In this document: positions 34,901 to 48,434 of the stretch, piece by piece
Position numbering within the stretch: position 1 is the first letter of the stretch
Layout of the letters: the number at the start of each line of letters is the position of its first letter
The notes under the pieces: model-generated
What the model saw: only the letters and a program-made list of their open reading frames with translations
Databases searched by the model: none
Told to the model about the DNA's origin: nothing
NCBI RefSeq assembly: GCF_037975245.1
Contig: NC_092572.1
Coordinates: 24,893,989-24,957,988 of the forward strand
Length of the DNA: 64,000 bases
Origin: Apostichopus japonicus
Taxonomy: Eukaryota; Echinodermata; Holothuroidea; Aspidochirotida; Stichopodidae
Direction of reading: 5' to 3'
Program-made: the position numbers and the translations under genes

Positions 34901-37900
34901 ACATCATAAACTGTTGTCTCTCACGAAGGGTTTATGCAAACAAGTGTAACCTACAAAAACTGCAAATATAAACATTTGTCGGGAATGGCCACGAGAAGTC
35001 CTATCAGCTAATTTGAACGAAACGAAAAGCAATTTGTAGAAGCATAACATAAAAGTAGTGGTCAAGTTCCGGAAAACTGTCTTTCGTTTTATAACTTTTA
35101 AAATGATATTTCAGGTTATTTTGTCGAAGAAACCATATATTAAGAAAGTGTGCATTGTTGGCATTATATCCAAAAGTAACATTATAAAACATTAAAACTG
35201 TCTTCATGTGCATATACAGGGGTTAATCATTATTAAAAGAATTGTCTGGTAGCCCTTAGAAGTTTCCTTTAAAAAAAACGATAAATAATTTTCAAACATA
35301 TTTTCAAAATATGAGAACGCTAATGTTGCGTTTGACAGAGAAACGATTTTTTAATCGTGCAGGATGGATATTTCAAATATACTTTGAACGTGAATACGGA
35401 ACGTGACGTCACCTTCGCAAATACAGATTGCGACATAACACACGCTCCATACAGTTCCTACAGTAATCACAAAATACACCGCGCTTGAATACAGATTAAT
35501 TTTTTCCTTAATTTTCGGTGAAATTTCTTATAAATTATAAATGTTTTAAAAAAAATCGTTAAGCCGTCATACAGATGGATTTTTGTGTTATACAAGATAA
35601 GTTTGAACAGCACACTCTTCGTTGTTTATACATCGCGCTGTCCAGCTACAACGCGAAGAATGTTTGCATGTAGGCTACCTCTAACGTTTACAATCGGACA
35701 GTTCTGCGAAGCCTAAGCTTCTCGGTACTACATTCTGCTCTGACATCGATTACGCCAAGATTAATCTTCCGGTGTTCCAATACTTTTGAAGTTCCTTTAC
35801 CGTAAAGGTGATCCGTGAATTTTATTTCAGCGATTTCGAAGAACAGTTTATGAACTGTGGTTTGAGTGTGAGAGTGTATTATGTGCAACGCTTTGTACGT
35901 GTACCAACTGGGCATGGTAGGCTGTATACGTACGTTCGCAATGTGTACGTAATATATAATAGGCAATCACCTGTGCGTGTACACGCGAGAGTGTATTTGC
36001 TGCGGAAATGGTAGCGCTAACTTCAAGTCATTCGTTTTGCCTATTTTCCTGCACTATGTTAATCACCAAATTGATGCATTCGAACAAACGGTGCTTTTAG
36101 TGAGAAACTGGTGAATTTGAAAACAAGATTTCTACAAGAAGGACACGTCGAATGGGGACAATTTTCACATGGTTAGAAAGTGAAGATTGAACTACGAGGA
36201 CAATGTATCAAAATCTTCCACCAGACAATTCCTTTAAAGAAACAATTTTTCCAGGTCTCTTTTATTAAATACACGGTCATCTTTTTTTTAAATTGGTATT
36301 GTAATGTTAGTAAAAATATAGTAAAGCAAACAAGACGAAGTGCAACAAATACCTAGCGTTTGATGTTTACGATACGCTTCTTTTATGGCGTTATCATGAT
36401 CGGGTCCGGTCCCACTACCTCTCTGTAAGTAAAATGTTAAGAGTAATATTCAGATGTAGTAAGTAAAGAAGACTTCGAACGTCTCTGAACTGAAGTTCCA
36501 TCAACACGAAACAAAATAATGAAGTACATTTCAACCTACAAATATTAGCCAATTTCGTTAAAAAATTAAATTGTTCTCCTTGTTTTTGTTTGTTTTATCT
36601 TTGGATAAATGACTTAACTTTTGTGGCAAACAACGAAAACTTTGCCATCTCAGCTGAGCTGCAATTTGGTGATTTTTTTAACTTGACTGTTTATTAGAAT
36701 ATTAAAAATATTTTTTTCAAAGAGACAAAGAGAATGACTGTTGATCCAACGATGCAGAAAAAAAATCCACCAAGGATGTTAAAGAAGCATGTTCACTCGC
36801 CGGAATTTTTTAATGTTTGAATTAAAACAACCTTAAAACAATAACTCTACAACTGAAAATCAACTGCCATATTTATATATGCATTTTTTCGTAAAAAAGA
36901 ACAAACGATGTTCATCATTAATTTGCTAGCTTCAGTCCGCCATGTTATTCCCTGCAATACGGCACAATATCGTCCCAATTCTTTAGGATGATATTGCTAT
37001 ATCAAAGAAAATGACCAAGCTAGTCATTTGGTAATTTTTGTACAAAACCTATTTGCTCACCCATTCACTTGTTTATGAATAGCAAGATATGTTTGGTAAC
37101 AAAGTGAGGTTCAGTTTAGTTTACTTACCCCTGAATCTACAGACGTTAATGTCTCAGACCTATTAAACTTCGATTCTGCAGGGAAAATACCGAAATTAAA
37201 AATGAACTCAATTAGGGAAGTGTATAGCTATACAATATAAATCCAACGCATCAAACACATAACGCATACATTTCAACCAACTATATGTCACCACATAATA
37301 TAAAGGTGCCAAATTGTAAGTTTTACACCTTTCATACACTAAAGATGTTTCAGAACTATCTAATATTGTTTTTAGTACACTTCAATAGTAAAGAAAGGTC
37401 ACATCATACCTGCTCTTCTGTCTAACTTCTGTTTCCGAGCCGACTGAAGAGCGGTCTGTGAAAGTAGTGATATGTTAGAAACATTAACAATGAAATAATT
37501 TACAAATATGATTTCGCTTTTATCTCATGTGACTGAATATACATTAAGTAACAACCAGTAATCATCTCCAACAAATTAATTCATTCTTTAGTAACATGAC
37601 TACATAACTCATGCGACCTGTTAACTCAGTGGTTTTGATCATTTGTTAAGTTTATTTCAAAACGATTTACAACTAACGATCATCAGTCTTAACAACGTGC
37701 TTAGTGATTCAATATAACGGCTAGATCAATGTACGATTCACTGTATAGTTTGTCGATTTGTCTACAACAAAAACTAGCAGCCGTTTGCCATAACTTACTT
37801 TGTGAACAATCTCCTTTCTTGGTTCGCTTTGTGGTTGGTAGTTCTGGATCATTTGTGCAAACTCACTGCGCAGACTTTAAAGATTATCGCTGAGAGTTTT

Positions 37901-40900
37901 TAGTTCAGACAACTGAGGTGACAAAACGCTCTCTATTTCTGAGCTTATTTGCTTAAAATAGTACCCATAGTATTCCTAACTGCTACTGTATAAATAATCT
38001 TAGATATGTTCACTTATTGCTTATTGATAGGGACTGAATATACCACTAGTGTAAGGCTTTCCATACACATTCTCAAGTCAAAGTGTGGTGTCTTCCCGAC
38101 TGGATATAGAGAAACATTACCAAGTAGCACACCCATCAAAAACAATGCTATGCCTGCAGTCTATTTTTAAATGTATGTACCATATTATACTTGTTCCTAT
38201 TCTATAATCAAATAAAAAAAAATCCTTGATAGTGCGAAGTGCCTCACTCGTACCCGACACAAAGTATCTGGTTTGGCAAATTTAAATGGTACCGGCATTT
38301 AAATAACTTTATTAATGTTAAAACACCGCTGACATAAATCATTTTAAAATTAAATATATTAATCACAGAGAAGGAAATTGAAATATTACCAAAGTTTGTT
38401 TTTGCATCACGATTTATAGCGCTGAGCTTAGAAAATTGTCTTACTGTTATAAGTTTATAACATTTATTTGTCTGCAAACGGTTATCGTAAATGTGACCAA
38501 ACACAGGTACATATACCAATGTATTTTGTGTTGTAAGTATATATTATATCCACATATTTGTGAACATGATATGTAATAATTTGCTGTATTATTGTAACAA
38601 AATTATGCATGTACTCTTAAAATGGACATACTATAGTCAATGTTCAATCCAAGACTAGCTCCGTACCTAATGCGAGCACAATTCGATTACAGATTTAACT
38701 TGCGTTTTATTGGTATCTACGAGTCGCATCTGAACTTAAAAACACCTGCTATTAATTCGTTTGTAATTCAAACATAACTTTTCTCTTGCAGGGTCCCAGC
38801 ACACTCACACGTTAACGTCAGGGTATTTAAATAAATACCTTCATAGCTGCAAATCACCAAAATTAATCAAGTAATAATTTATCGATTAATACCGACAAAC
38901 ATTTCAAAGCTGTGATGCAATTTATATGCAAACTTACGGCTTATGGAAAGATCAGTGAACACAACACCTCCCATACGGAGTGTTATTCTTTTCATTTGAG
39001 ATTAGATGATTATCTGTTTGCATCGCGATTACTTTATTCAATAAAAAAAAATTCTAATTTTCTTTCCTATAATCGGTATTTGAATTAGTATGTTCAAGTG
39101 AGCTTCGTGCTTATATTAGGACTATGATGCTTGAAATATATCTCGATACTTGTCGGTTATATTACACCACGTCAGAACAAAGAAATATTGGATATTGAAT
39201 ATCTCCATTAAACTAAACAATAAGTTTTACTGTTTCAGCCAAGCCTGACCTCGGATATAATGTCTACAATTTTGTGTTCTGTAAACAGACAATTTGCTGA
39301 ATTGTCACGGCAAGTAACAGGTTTTTACTATGGAGAAATTGTAAACAAGAAGATATCGTCAGGTAATGAAAATGTATTGAAACGGTTATTAATATTTGCT
39401 TACCTTCATTATAAAGTCACGTAGTTCCTTGATATCGTTTTGGGCATCTGTTGTCCTTGACATTTGAGTTTCGCTTGCCTCTCGCAAATCCACAATAGAC
39501 TTTTTCACCTGTGATTACGGTAATTATTATCACTCAGTGGTGTTTTTCATTATTGGAAGTTGTTATTATATCAGGTATATCAACACGCAAAACAATATCC
39601 CGTGATTCCCTCTAACCATGCATACTACAAACAAAACAGAGTGTGGATAAAGCTAATCCTTGACCATGTTATGAATGTTTGAGCTACCGTTATGTGATAT
39701 CTATTACACAAAGATAACTTTTTTACCTCTATTTTTAATATATTTAATACATTTGTTACGAAAATACAGATTAAACAATAAATAACGAATAACATGTGAT
39801 TCTGAAGTATATTTTATACATTTGCTCCAACATATGCTTAAAAGTAAAAAAAGAAATATCTCAGAAAACGCGCTGATTACATTTATTCATCCACCCTTGT
39901 GTATACCGCTTACTTCATTAAGTTCTGTTTGGAGGAGAACGGAAATGTTATTCACGTCCTCTGTCGTCAGTTGTTGACGTTGAAATGTCTCTTTCTTTTC
40001 TTGAAGATCCTCTTGAAGTTTTATGTTTTTAGAGGTCAGCTGAAATACAGATTGTAGACAACGTTTATATATTACGCTTTACATTTCAGGTGCATATTGC
40101 TTTTAAAGTAAATCTGACAATGGGACAAGTAATAAAAACACCATGAAAATATTTTCTTTGTTTCTTAGTTATAAAGGATGACTGAACGCACAATGTTGTG
40201 TAAGTCCACGAAGAAAGTCGAACTTATAAGAGCTGGTAACGCTCCATAGCTGTTCTTACTTTCCTAATACTTTCCTTGAAGTTATGATGTATCTCTGGAA
40301 TGCTCTTTATAAGTGAATTGATGATGACGTCGGCCCATCACTTTAGCATTAAATGTTTGCTGTTGGTACATTGTTTTGTCAATTGTCATAAGTCAACCAA
40401 CCATGTTTGTTTAGTTCATGTAAACATCAGAGGATCTTATGGGTGATTATTCAACACCAATTCTCTTTGCTAATTTAGAAACACATTGCACACAAATCAG
40501 TTATGGTGATGTAATTCTTATGTTGCCATTTTCAGTTTGATGTTGCATCTGAGGAACTGATCTAATGTTCTCTTTAAAGTCCAGTAACTTTAATTGATGA
40601 AAGACTGCTGTAAAATGGATAATTTCTCACAAATTAAAAAAGGGTATACCAATGCAGCTTATATCATTGCTTCCTTAAGGTCTACAAAATAAGGCAGTTA
40701 ATGTTGATTCTGAAGTCATCCTTAGGCTGTTGTTACATAACATAGATTGCATCAAACATAAGCTAAATTCTGTAAACATAATGAATTTAAGTTATTTGTA
40801 TCTTGAGTCTATATAACTTAAATATAAATTAAAGCTGCATTAACATTTGAAAACAAAAAGGACTATGACACCTTCATCTCTGTCTTGGATGTTATCTATT

Positions 40901-43900
40901 TGACGTCGACGATCAGTTCCCATTGCTGCATCTTTCTTTGATTGTAAATATTTCAGATTTTCAAAACGAATGGAGAATTCGATAGGTGAAGATTTGACTT
41001 TTCTTCAACATATTATATTTGTTCTTGTTATCGATGACTTATAGAAAAATAAAGAGGACCTTACGTACGTTTTGCAACTTCTCTTCTGAGGCGGATGAAA
41101 TCTGCTGTAAGTCTTTAATTTGATTCACTTGGCTTTCTATCATTCTCATGTCTTCGATCTTATTCTTTTCAAGTTCTTCAATAGTGGACTTTAACTAAAG
41201 TTAAACGAACGAGTAAGAAAGTTAATTTCATATATTGTCTAAATTGCAATATTTTTTATGAACGATTGATATATTTTATTGATAATTTCAAAATTTGCGA
41301 GCATAAGTAATCAGAACAAAAATTACTTAAGTGATACGGGATTGTTCTCTCGTTTACGACGCTTGCGCTCAGTTTCGAAAAAGTGTTAAGTCATGTTCTC
41401 AGTGACATATTAACTATACACTCACAATAGATTAAACTTCGAACATAAAACGATGTTGCTTATAGTCTAAACTCCAAGATAAATACACTTTAATAACCCA
41501 TCGATTTTAACCTGTCGTCTCTGAAAAGTACTAAGCTGAAAATTCCCCACTGCTTGTATTCTCCAAAGAACGTGACATTAACTTTATTGCTACTTTTTTC
41601 GGTTTAAGGGTATGTCACGAGTATGCACGAGTATGTGACAGTGTAATTGTCTTACTTACTTCGTCGGTCTCTTGCGTTCGCTTTTCAGTTTCCTCCTTTT
41701 GTGATTTCAAGTTCGATATAATTTGTTCATCTGTGAAATGATTGGTAAACAATGACCAGTCAATTTTCTGTATTACTTTCCCCACGAGTACAATTAGACT
41801 AACAAATACACCTCCTACCTAATTAAGTTAACTTTTAACATAGATGTCTGTGAGAAATGTTAGAGGTATCATGATTGACATACTAAGCAGTTACTAGGCA
41901 AGCAATACAAAACTGGCAAATCACCTAGGCTACTGGTGGGGCTAGCATATGGGAGGGAGGGGAGGGTGTGCTGATAAGTACCAAGAAAAGGGTAACTACA
42001 CATCCACTAAAGAGGCCGTAAGCTTATTACTTATTGCAGACATCTAGATGAGTCAATTGAAAGAAGATAGCGTGTGGCGACCGGTCCAGTAACGCACATC
42101 ATCTCATGCTGGCTACAGTTTGAGGGACATTGGACTTATCAAACGGTGCCCTCGACCGGAAGCTTGGCCAACTTTTACATGTATGGCAGGAATATCATTA
42201 TGTGTGAACTTAGTAAAACTTACTAGTAAGTACTTCTGACTTTCATTACATATAAATACAAACTACACCTTAAGTAAAGGTCACATATATTTTGGAAAGT
42301 CATAACAATTTCTTTCTACATGATTTCACTAGTTATTTAACACTCTAGGTAAAAGAGTTCCTTATTAGGACGCTTATCTCTGGTTAATATTAACAATTTC
42401 TCAAACCATGGTTATGCTTGAGCGAATGTAGACTCTGCTTTGATGGTATATTGCTGTATGTGGCCCGATTGCTTATTGCTACGCTACTGTAAATCACCAG
42501 GAAAATACTTAAGTTACCTAAACGTTCATTTTAATTGCAATGATTGGGTCGTTGAACAGAAATAATTACTCACACTTTAAAAAAGTATCTTCAATCATTA
42601 CTGCCAGCTTTCGTCGAGCCCTTAGTCTGCTGTATGTCGTGTTCGCAGTTTCTGCTCTGCCTAAAAGTGATATCGTACCAACCATTGTCTTTCTCCTGAT
42701 AGTAGGATATGGTGGAATGTTATCTAATGTCTCCTCTTCTGGATGGAATAAATCTCTTTGATTCTTTTCTGTGGTTGTTGACAGAAGTTGTTTCTTAAGC
42801 ATCGCTAGGTCGATTATGGTTTCCTAAATGAAGAAGATCTCTAGATAGAATATTCACCGTATATTGGTGATGATGATATATAATGGACTATCATAATGTT
42901 TATCATACAATGGACATGTAATCAAATTTAAAGGTTACTCTAGAAACAAACGTAAAACCTGTGTGAAAAATATTGCAGTTGAGTTACAATAGAGATGTCG
43001 CCATTATAGCACTATGCATATATGAACACATTGAGGAGCGGTTGGAAACTTCTCACGGAGCACAGTATTGTGTCTATGGAAATCACATCTTAACATACTA
43101 CATCTCAGTAATATCAGCAATATATCCAAGTCCCAATGAAATGAATAACAATAAAGGACTCGATCTGAACATGTTCTTTCGATAGTTTTGATATTTCTGA
43201 TCAGGTCTGCTGTTGAGAGAACCGAACCTCGGATATAACATTGTATTACGAGGTATATCGTTCACCATATGATGGAAGTGATGTAATGCAATGTTAACGA
43301 CAATAAGGATGCCAAGGCCAATGCGAAAGCTGCTTATGACGATTTAAGTTTTACTTTCCTAATAGTGTATGCATCATTCGTAAGAATTATACATTGTAAA
43401 GAGCAACTTACAGTTTGGTATTGTTTCATCTTGTCTTGAAATAATCGAACATTTATACAGGAGTTTAAACGTTGTTTCAATCATTCATGACACAGCAAAT
43501 GATTACAGAAGAACATGTTTTACTGTCACAAATGAAGCTATAATACTTGTCCAAGTTCGGCTAGATACTTACCACATCGTAGATCAGTATTTCGTCCTTG
43601 CATTGGTTTACGGAAAACATGATATTGCTATCAGTTATTCTCACTTTATTTGAATGGGAAATTTCAGTACAATGAATATTGTCACTTGATGTATCTGGAT
43701 AAATACAAATGTTTACATTATCCCAAAGAATGAAGACCAATTTCTTCTCCTTGTGAACCGTAATGCTATTTGCCCTGCTGGACCGTGTCACTCCATTTTT
43801 GAATGAAATCACTTTGGACGTATCCGATGAACTAAGACAGTACGCAAAAGCATGGCCACTCAAGGTCGTGCATAGGTATAATATGTTATCTACCACAGTC

Positions 43901-44895
43901 ATATCCGCAGGGTAATCTCCATGCTGAAGGTTGCCTAATAGAAAGTCTCTTTGTAATCGCCCTTCGATGTCAAAAACTTTTACTGTGCATGAAGAAATAA
44001 TTGAGACAAAAATGTCTTCATCTTTTGTACAAATACAAGATGATCCGTTTTCTAAAGTTATGGAATTGTAGAGCATACCTCTGTTAACTTCGTAAAATTG
44101 TAGGTTCTTTCCAAAACTTACTACAAATGCGGTTTTGTCTTCAAGTAAAGATAAACATTGTGTGAAACGGTCTTTCATAGATTTGTTAACTGAGTGCTGT
44201 TGGATTTGTTGAATTGTTTTACCCACAACAATACAGATCGAAATATATGTTCTACTAGTAACGTCGTTAAATTGAGAGGAAGCCACCATGCCAGATGCTC
44301 CAGTGGTAATATCATTGATTTGCCATTTATGATCTTCTGTTTCGTTATGCAAACGTTGAAGTCTGCAGGAATAGAAAATTTGCAAAGGAGGATCAATTTG
44401 TTATCGTACAGGGATTTTTTTTTGTGAGTTTGCCATATGAAAGGTCATTATAAGAGAAACTTTATCACTGCATATCATTTGCTTGCTTATAAGACAATAC
44501 ATTGAACTTATGAGTGCATGCATTGAGAGAATGTTTAACGGTGAAACGCGCATCAAAGCAAATAATTACTTTCAACCTCAAACGAAAAGGCGTTTCTTGC
44601 AGCTAACGTTGGGCAAATACCGAGACAGCTTCAGTTACGCTGGCATCTTCAGTCTGTGCAAAAATGCGCACCGTTAAACATAGACCATATTCACTTACAT
44701 GTGCACTTACATATGAGTAATTATATACAATTATATTATTTTTCCTAACGCTTTCTAAGATGCAATATTAAATAAATGCATTCCATTCAAACTATATCTT
44801 ATTTGATTTATGAATATCAGCTTCCTGAATCTATATTTTCAATACCTATTAGAGTAGTGTACTTACAACGTCGGCATAAGGTGATTTGCAGCCAT
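31979..44895 (-). CDS. Beta-propeller, coiled-coil, ZU5, UPA protein with two damaged but skippable exons
   Basis: Exons: 44895-44867 (start MAANHLMPT), 44362-43573 (propeller), 42823-42574, 41730-41660, 41194-41069, 40039-39914, 39508-39404, 37912-37799, 37455-37410, 37175-37129, 36422-36353, 34365-34053 (ZU5), 33619-33393 and 32967-32833 (UPA), 32059-31979 (end, ...DDVQ, TAA). The five exons from 41.7 to 37.8 kb are heptad-like, K/E/Q-rich coiled coil. ZU5 shows IIGTDISLDVPQNALAEDC, and UPA shows HFELRDDTCIVFLKQFCW. Two lesions exist: TAA at 37879-37877 and a frameshift in the ZU5 exon (313 nt against 321 in the paralogue). Both exons are phase-symmetric; without them the rest is an open 701-codon frame. 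ZU5-UPA is known from PIDD and UNC5 (cell-death control) and ankyrins. I find no death domain. A scaffold or death-pathway role is inference. Confidence 0.75.
35237..36233. mobile_element. TTAA-flanked MITE in an intron
   Basis: TTAA stands at 35233-35236 and 36234-36237. Directly inside are inverted ends aagaattgtctggtag and, in reverse complement, aggaattgtctggtgg. The 997-base body has no coding frame of note. TTAA duplication is typical of piggyBac-type elements. It lies between the last linker exon and the ZU5 exon of the propeller/ZU5/UPA gene. Confidence 0.65.
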
Positions 44896-45549
44896 TATTG
44901 TTGGTTCCTGAAGATGAGCTATATCGCAAGTTGTCTATTTGAGCACTGGAAAACAAAATTGACGAAGTACGTTATTATCGTTATTCCGGGTGAATATGCA
45001 CGCGTTTAAAATCACCACTATTATTATTATTGTTATTGTTATTTTTATTATTATTATCAATTAGTCAATAACGTCTGATTTTTGGTCATGAACGAAGATT
45101 TGACTTTGCAAGTATCAGCACTGATAAAATCATACGTAGTCCGTTCACAGTTCTTCACTCTAAAAGTTGTGATTCTCAGAACGTTATATTTAGTGTGAAG
45201 AGGGTTATTTCGCTATCGGCATTGAACTTTGTATTTTAGAGTATTGGTCAACATATTGACCGTGTAAACATTTTGGTTTGTAAGGAAAACAGAACAAACA
45301 AGTGCAGCTATTTATCACCATGCATAAATACAACTCTGTGTAAATAAGTGCAAACGGGAATTCCTGTCTATATAGCTCCAGCAATTCAACTGTTAACAAA
45401 TATCATATCCAGCCACGACACCATGGGAATTGCAACGACATATTTCAAATCTACTCCTCATAAAAGAATCATGTTCTGTCATGACAGCGCTCGTTATTTA
45501 CTTTGCAATCATGGGTGTACACTGAAGGCTGGATTTCTTACTAGAAATA
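44896..45549. other. Upstream region of the propeller/ZU5/UPA gene
   Basis: This holds a short ATT/GTT triplet tract (about 45013-45058) and otherwise nothing I can name. It should contain the promoter of the minus-strand gene. Confidence 0.5.
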
Positions 45550-45593
45550 CCCTGGTAGAAATGCCAGTAGAACCCAGTTCAAAAATCAACTAG

Positions 45594-45975
45594 GTTCTAC
45601 TAGGGCCTACTATGTTTAACTGGTTTTTAACTGTGTTTAACTGGGTCTTACTGGGTTCCAACTGGGCTATGCTGAACATGAGCTAGGTTCAACTGGGTTT
45701 ACACAATGTTCAACTGGGTTTGTTCAGACCCAACTGAGTTTGAACTATGTTTGAACTGATCCAGTTGGGCTTCAACTAGGTTTGACTGGTTTTTGCACTT
45801 GCCCAATTGGGTTTGAACTATGTTGACTGGTGAACTTGCCCAGCTGAGGTTTAACTAGGTTTCACTGGTTTGCACAAGCCCAACTGGGTTTGAACTATGT
45901 TTACTGGTGAGCTTGCCCTGTTGGGGTTGAACTAGGTTTCACACTGTTCCAACTGAGTTTGGACTATGTTGACTG
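45594..45975. repeat. Left subterminal tandem array (AACTGGGTTT-type unit)
   Basis: Degenerate units of about 25-55 bases built on aactgggtttgaactatg and tactggt. They are the reverse complement of the right-hand array. Confidence 0.8.
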
Positions 45976-48002
45976 TTTTTATTTTAGGCGTAATTGTCAA
46001 GAATATTATAATGTAAGTTCGTAAGCAGTAACCGTATCGTGATATATTAAAAATGCTAAATTAGCCAACTTATGAGGGGTGTAAAATAAATATTTGTCAT
46101 ATTTATCACAGTTATGATTAAACGATTACATTTTTGTACCGCAATGATTAAAAATACGAAATATTTACTATATAATAAATTTGAAAAAATTATGTTATAC
46201 TTTGTTCGTCGATTTGAACAATTGGGAGGCAAAATGCCTTCCTAGTGCAAAATAGTATGATTCGACTAAATTTGAACTTTGACATTTGTCCCTTGCGTTA
46301 GCGCTAAATTTATAAATTCCGAATCCGCAAACCACATACGCCAACAGAAGCTTCACAGAATAATCGCATTTGTAACCGATTTTGCCAACAATTTTAAATT
46401 ATTACCGCGGCTAAGTTCCCTTCGTTGTGATCTTGCAGTATCTTTATATTATTGACACATACTTGTAACATTATAATTGATTGTAAACGTGCTCTTTATC
46501 ATAACTATTTGAATTGAACAGAAACTTCATATATAGTGACCTAGGACTATAGTATAGGCTAGGCCAAACAAACCGGCTCCCTACTAGGTATACCACATGG
46601 TACCATTGCTAACGTTAGACATATCCTAACGTTATATTTGCCTAGCTATAGGGGCCTTACCTAGTTATACTCAAGTTAACACCTATATTTAGCCGCATGA
46701 TTTTAGGAAAGTTATCGTCAACTAGCAAACATAATAACAATTTTCAAAATTTACGCAATTGCGTTGATTGTTATTTCAAACATGAAGTGTCCTATTGCCG
46801 GCATAATAACATACTTTGCAAAAGTCATTAGCCTAGTGAAGTGTAAAACATAGGCCTACACGTATATGCTACAAATGTGAGGATGCCCTACACTGAACAT
46901 TTTGAACATATGATTAAACTATCAATCTAATTTAAAGTGAAGTTTCATTTGTACAGTGTAAGATGGTCAGCTCTTACATAAAGTTTTGTTTGGTACCATA
47001 GTTTTACATGTTTATTAGTGCACTGTGCAGTGCTCACTGTACAGAGGGCTATACATGTGTACCGTATATTTGTATGTTGTCTTGTGGCAGCATAAGGGTT
47101 GATTTAATAACAAAGTTCTGTCTCTCTTCTGGGTTGCTAGGCAACTATCTTGTTCTTCCTGGAAATTAGCCCTCACAGGAAATGGGGTCTGTGTGTATAT
47201 ATTTTAGGAACAAAGGAGTTTAGTGAGGGTAAAGGGAGTTGGCAGTTGGCTATGAATAGCTGAGCGAGGCAGTTGTAAAAGAAGAGAAAGATAGTTTAAT
47301 GGCTGGATAGTTTGTTTTAAACCTATATTTACATAGTTCAGGTTACTGTAGAGTGTAGACCTTATTATTTTATGGAAGTTGTGATATTCAACTGACAGTC
47401 TGGGACACTATTTATTATAAAGGATACTATTTACTATAAAGGATATTAATTTACAATAAAGGATATTCCAGGACACCATAACTTATAAAGGACATTATTT
47501 TACTGAAAGGATACCCTGGAACACACATAAATTAAAGGATACTTTTTTATGGGATCGGACATTCATAACAACATTTATTGGGTTCAACTATACTGATGTC
47601 GTAGAATATCTGATGTCGTGGAAGATCTGAGGTCGTAGAATACTTCTATGTCACCAGCAGGCCAACTCATCAGAAAAGACTTTTAAATTAAGTGTATTTC
47701 TTTATATTTTGGGTGCGCACCTCACGACTGTAAGTTGTTTCATTTAATTTTTGACTGGGCCCAGATCAGCTGCAAATTGTTTGTTATTCATATTTATAAT
47801 TTCTTTTGATCCAATCCAGTTGATTTCTCCATTTTTTATGTGTCTTGCTCTGTGCTAGGTCATCACACCAAACCCAGAGTTCTCTGATCAAGAACAAACA
47901 TTTATTTTCAGTGGCTAACACCCTTACATACAGTATAGATCTACTGTTAAAAAATGAAAACTTCTTATTGTGTGGTGTTACTGTTATATAAGTGTAGATA
48001 AC

Positions 48003-48420
48003 ACCAGTTGAGAATCCCAGTTCAAACTATTTAAAAATGATAGCAGTAAAACATAGTTCACCCAGTTTAACCTAGCAAAACATAGTTGACCCAGTTGAAC
48101 CCAGTAAAACATAGTTGACCCAGTAAAACATAGTTGAACCCAGTAAAACGTAGTTGACCCAGTAAAACATAGTTGAACCAGTTGGACCCAGTAAAACATA
48201 GTTGAACCCAGTAAAACATAGTTGAACCAGTTGGACCCAGTAAACATAGTTGAACCAGTTGGACCCAGTAAACATAGTTGAACCAGTTGGACCCAGTAAA
48301 CATAGTTGAACCAGTTGGACCCAGTAAAACATAGTTGAACCAGTTGGGAACCCCAGTTCACCCATTTCAACCTAATTCAAATTTGGGCCAATTTCCGTAA
48401 AGAAAATTCCAGTTGAACCC
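48003..48420. repeat. Right subterminal tandem array (CATAGTTGAACCCAGTAAAA-type unit)
   Basis: About fifteen units of 21 or 32 bases; five 32-base units near 48170-48340 are almost identical, so this half was amplified more recently than the left half. It creates repetitive open frames on the minus strand (WVQLVQLC-like) in all three phases, which are artefacts. Confidence 0.85.
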
Positions 48421-48434
48421 AGTTTCCACCAGGG

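Larger units (their letters stand above)
45550..48434. mobile_element. 2.9 kb TA-flanked element with inverted subterminal repeat arrays
   Basis: The ends are ccctggtagaaa on the left and, in reverse complement, ccctggtggaaa on the right, each directly flanked by TA (45548-45549 and 48435-48436). Inside each end is a long degenerate tandem array: on the left about 45594-45975 (units like aactgggtttgaactatg), on the right about 48003-48420, the same units in reverse orientation (catagttgaacccagtaaaa). The 2 kb centre has no open frame with a recognisable domain. TA target duplication points to a Tc1/mariner-like or related DNA transposon; the copy is non-autonomous. Confidence 0.72.

Noticed and set aside
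40870-40960. Possible extra coiled-coil exon of the propeller/ZU5/UPA gene
   Set aside because: Only one frame is open, its acceptor lacks a pyrimidine tract, its donor is poor and its phase does not fit the next exon.
47984-48370. Three overlapping minus-strand open frames with WVQLVQL repeats
   Set aside because: Translation of the subterminal tandem array in all three phases; the unit is a DNA repeat, not a protein repeat.
45594-48420. CRISPR-like or satellite array
   Set aside because: Units are contiguous and degenerate without spacers, and the two arrays are inverted halves of one TA-flanked element in a eukaryotic genome.
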